DNA of 6,827 bases, taken from RGIG5579 sp045544655 (lineage in GTDB: Bacteria; Bacillota; Clostridia; Oscillospirales; SIG627). The position numbers were made by a program, and so were the translations under genes. Where the stretch lies: contig JAZPZL010000168.1 in assembly GCA_045544655.1 (NCBI GenBank), positions 1-6,827 on the forward strand, read 5' to 3'. Under the pieces are notes generated by a model. The model was given only the letters and a program-made list of their open reading frames with translations, did not search any database and had not been told where the DNA came from. Below, piece after piece: positions 6,583-6,827 of the stretch. How positions within the stretch are numbered: the stretch's first letter is position 1; every line of letters starts with the position of its first letter.

Positions 6583-6827
6583 ATGAGAAAATATAAAACT
6601 TCTTCAGAACTTGAAACACAAGCGATTGGTGAGCTTCTTGCCTCAGAATGCAAGGAGGGCGACTTTTTGGCTTTATACGGTGAGATGGGGTGCGGTAAAA
6701 CAGTTTTTATGAGAGGCTTTGTAGGAAAGCTTGTTCCCAATGCTCTTGTCTCTAGTCCCACTTATGCAATTCTCAATGTATACGATGGAGATTCGATTAC
6801 CGTAAATCATTTTGATATGTATCGAAT
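6583..6827 (+). CDS. tsaE: TsaE, tRNA t6A biosynthesis ATPase, 5' part only
   Basis: The frame starting at ATG 6583 stays open to the window edge, giving the first 81 residues of a protein usually about 140-160 long. TsaE is the P-loop ATPase that works with TsaB and TsaD to make N6-threonylcarbamoyladenosine at position 37 of ANN-decoding tRNAs. The Walker A is GEMGCGKT (residues 33-40; GDLGAGKT is common), followed by the family signatures SSPTYAILNVY (57-67) and HFDMYR (76-81). GGAG at 6574-6577 lies 5 bases before the ATG. The gene begins 18 bases after the rqcH stop, so the two may share a transcript. In many Firmicutes tsaE is followed by tsaB and rimI; that would be the first thing to expect beyond the edge, but it is not visible here. 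Confidence 0.92.
   Translation, partial: MRKYKTSSELETQAIGELLASECKEGDFLALYGEMGCGKTVFMRGFVGKLVPNALVSSPTYAILNVYDGDSITVNHFDMYR

Overview
The window is a compact, gene-dense chromosomal stretch of a low-to-mid GC Firmicute, most likely a spore-forming anaerobe of class Clostridia. The reasons are strong GGAG-type ribosome binding sites, a YlmC/YmxH-family sporulation protein, an RqcH (NFACT) protein, and a stripped-down two-gene SufC/SufB-type iron-sulfur assembly pair. I see no insertion sequence, phage gene, CRISPR array, tRNA or rRNA, and no gene-free stretch longer than about 45 bases.

Left part (1-4493, all on +). A 3' fragment of a protein resembling the catalytic domain of 2-oxo-acid dehydrogenase E2 subunits overlaps by one base the start of an AMP-forming acyl-CoA synthetase. 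After 20 bases comes a SufC-type ABC ATPase, after 11 more a SufB/SufD-family scaffold, and after 35 more an unrecognised single-pass membrane protein. No terminator-like hairpin lies in these gaps, so the five genes could be one transcript. The first two would form an acyl-activation/transfer module and the next two an Fe-S cluster assembly module.

Middle (4494-4760, on -). A small cysteine-rich YmxH/YlmC PRC-barrel protein is encoded on the opposite strand. Its stop codon directly abuts the stop of the membrane protein gene (TAA|TTA), leaving no intergenic base.

Right part (4804-6827, on +). rqcH, encoding the bacterial ribosome quality-control factor that adds C-terminal alanine tails, starts 43 bases from the divergent ymxH start. 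It is followed after 18 bases by the start of tsaE, the ATPase needed for tRNA t6A37 modification, which runs off the window edge. Both act in translation.

Most of the window is recognisable core biology. The least explained items are the E2-like protein with Glu in place of the catalytic His and its coupling to the acyl-CoA synthetase, the minimal SufCB pair, and the anchored protein at 3828-4493. I did not find convincing evidence of an entirely new defence, mobile or RNA system.
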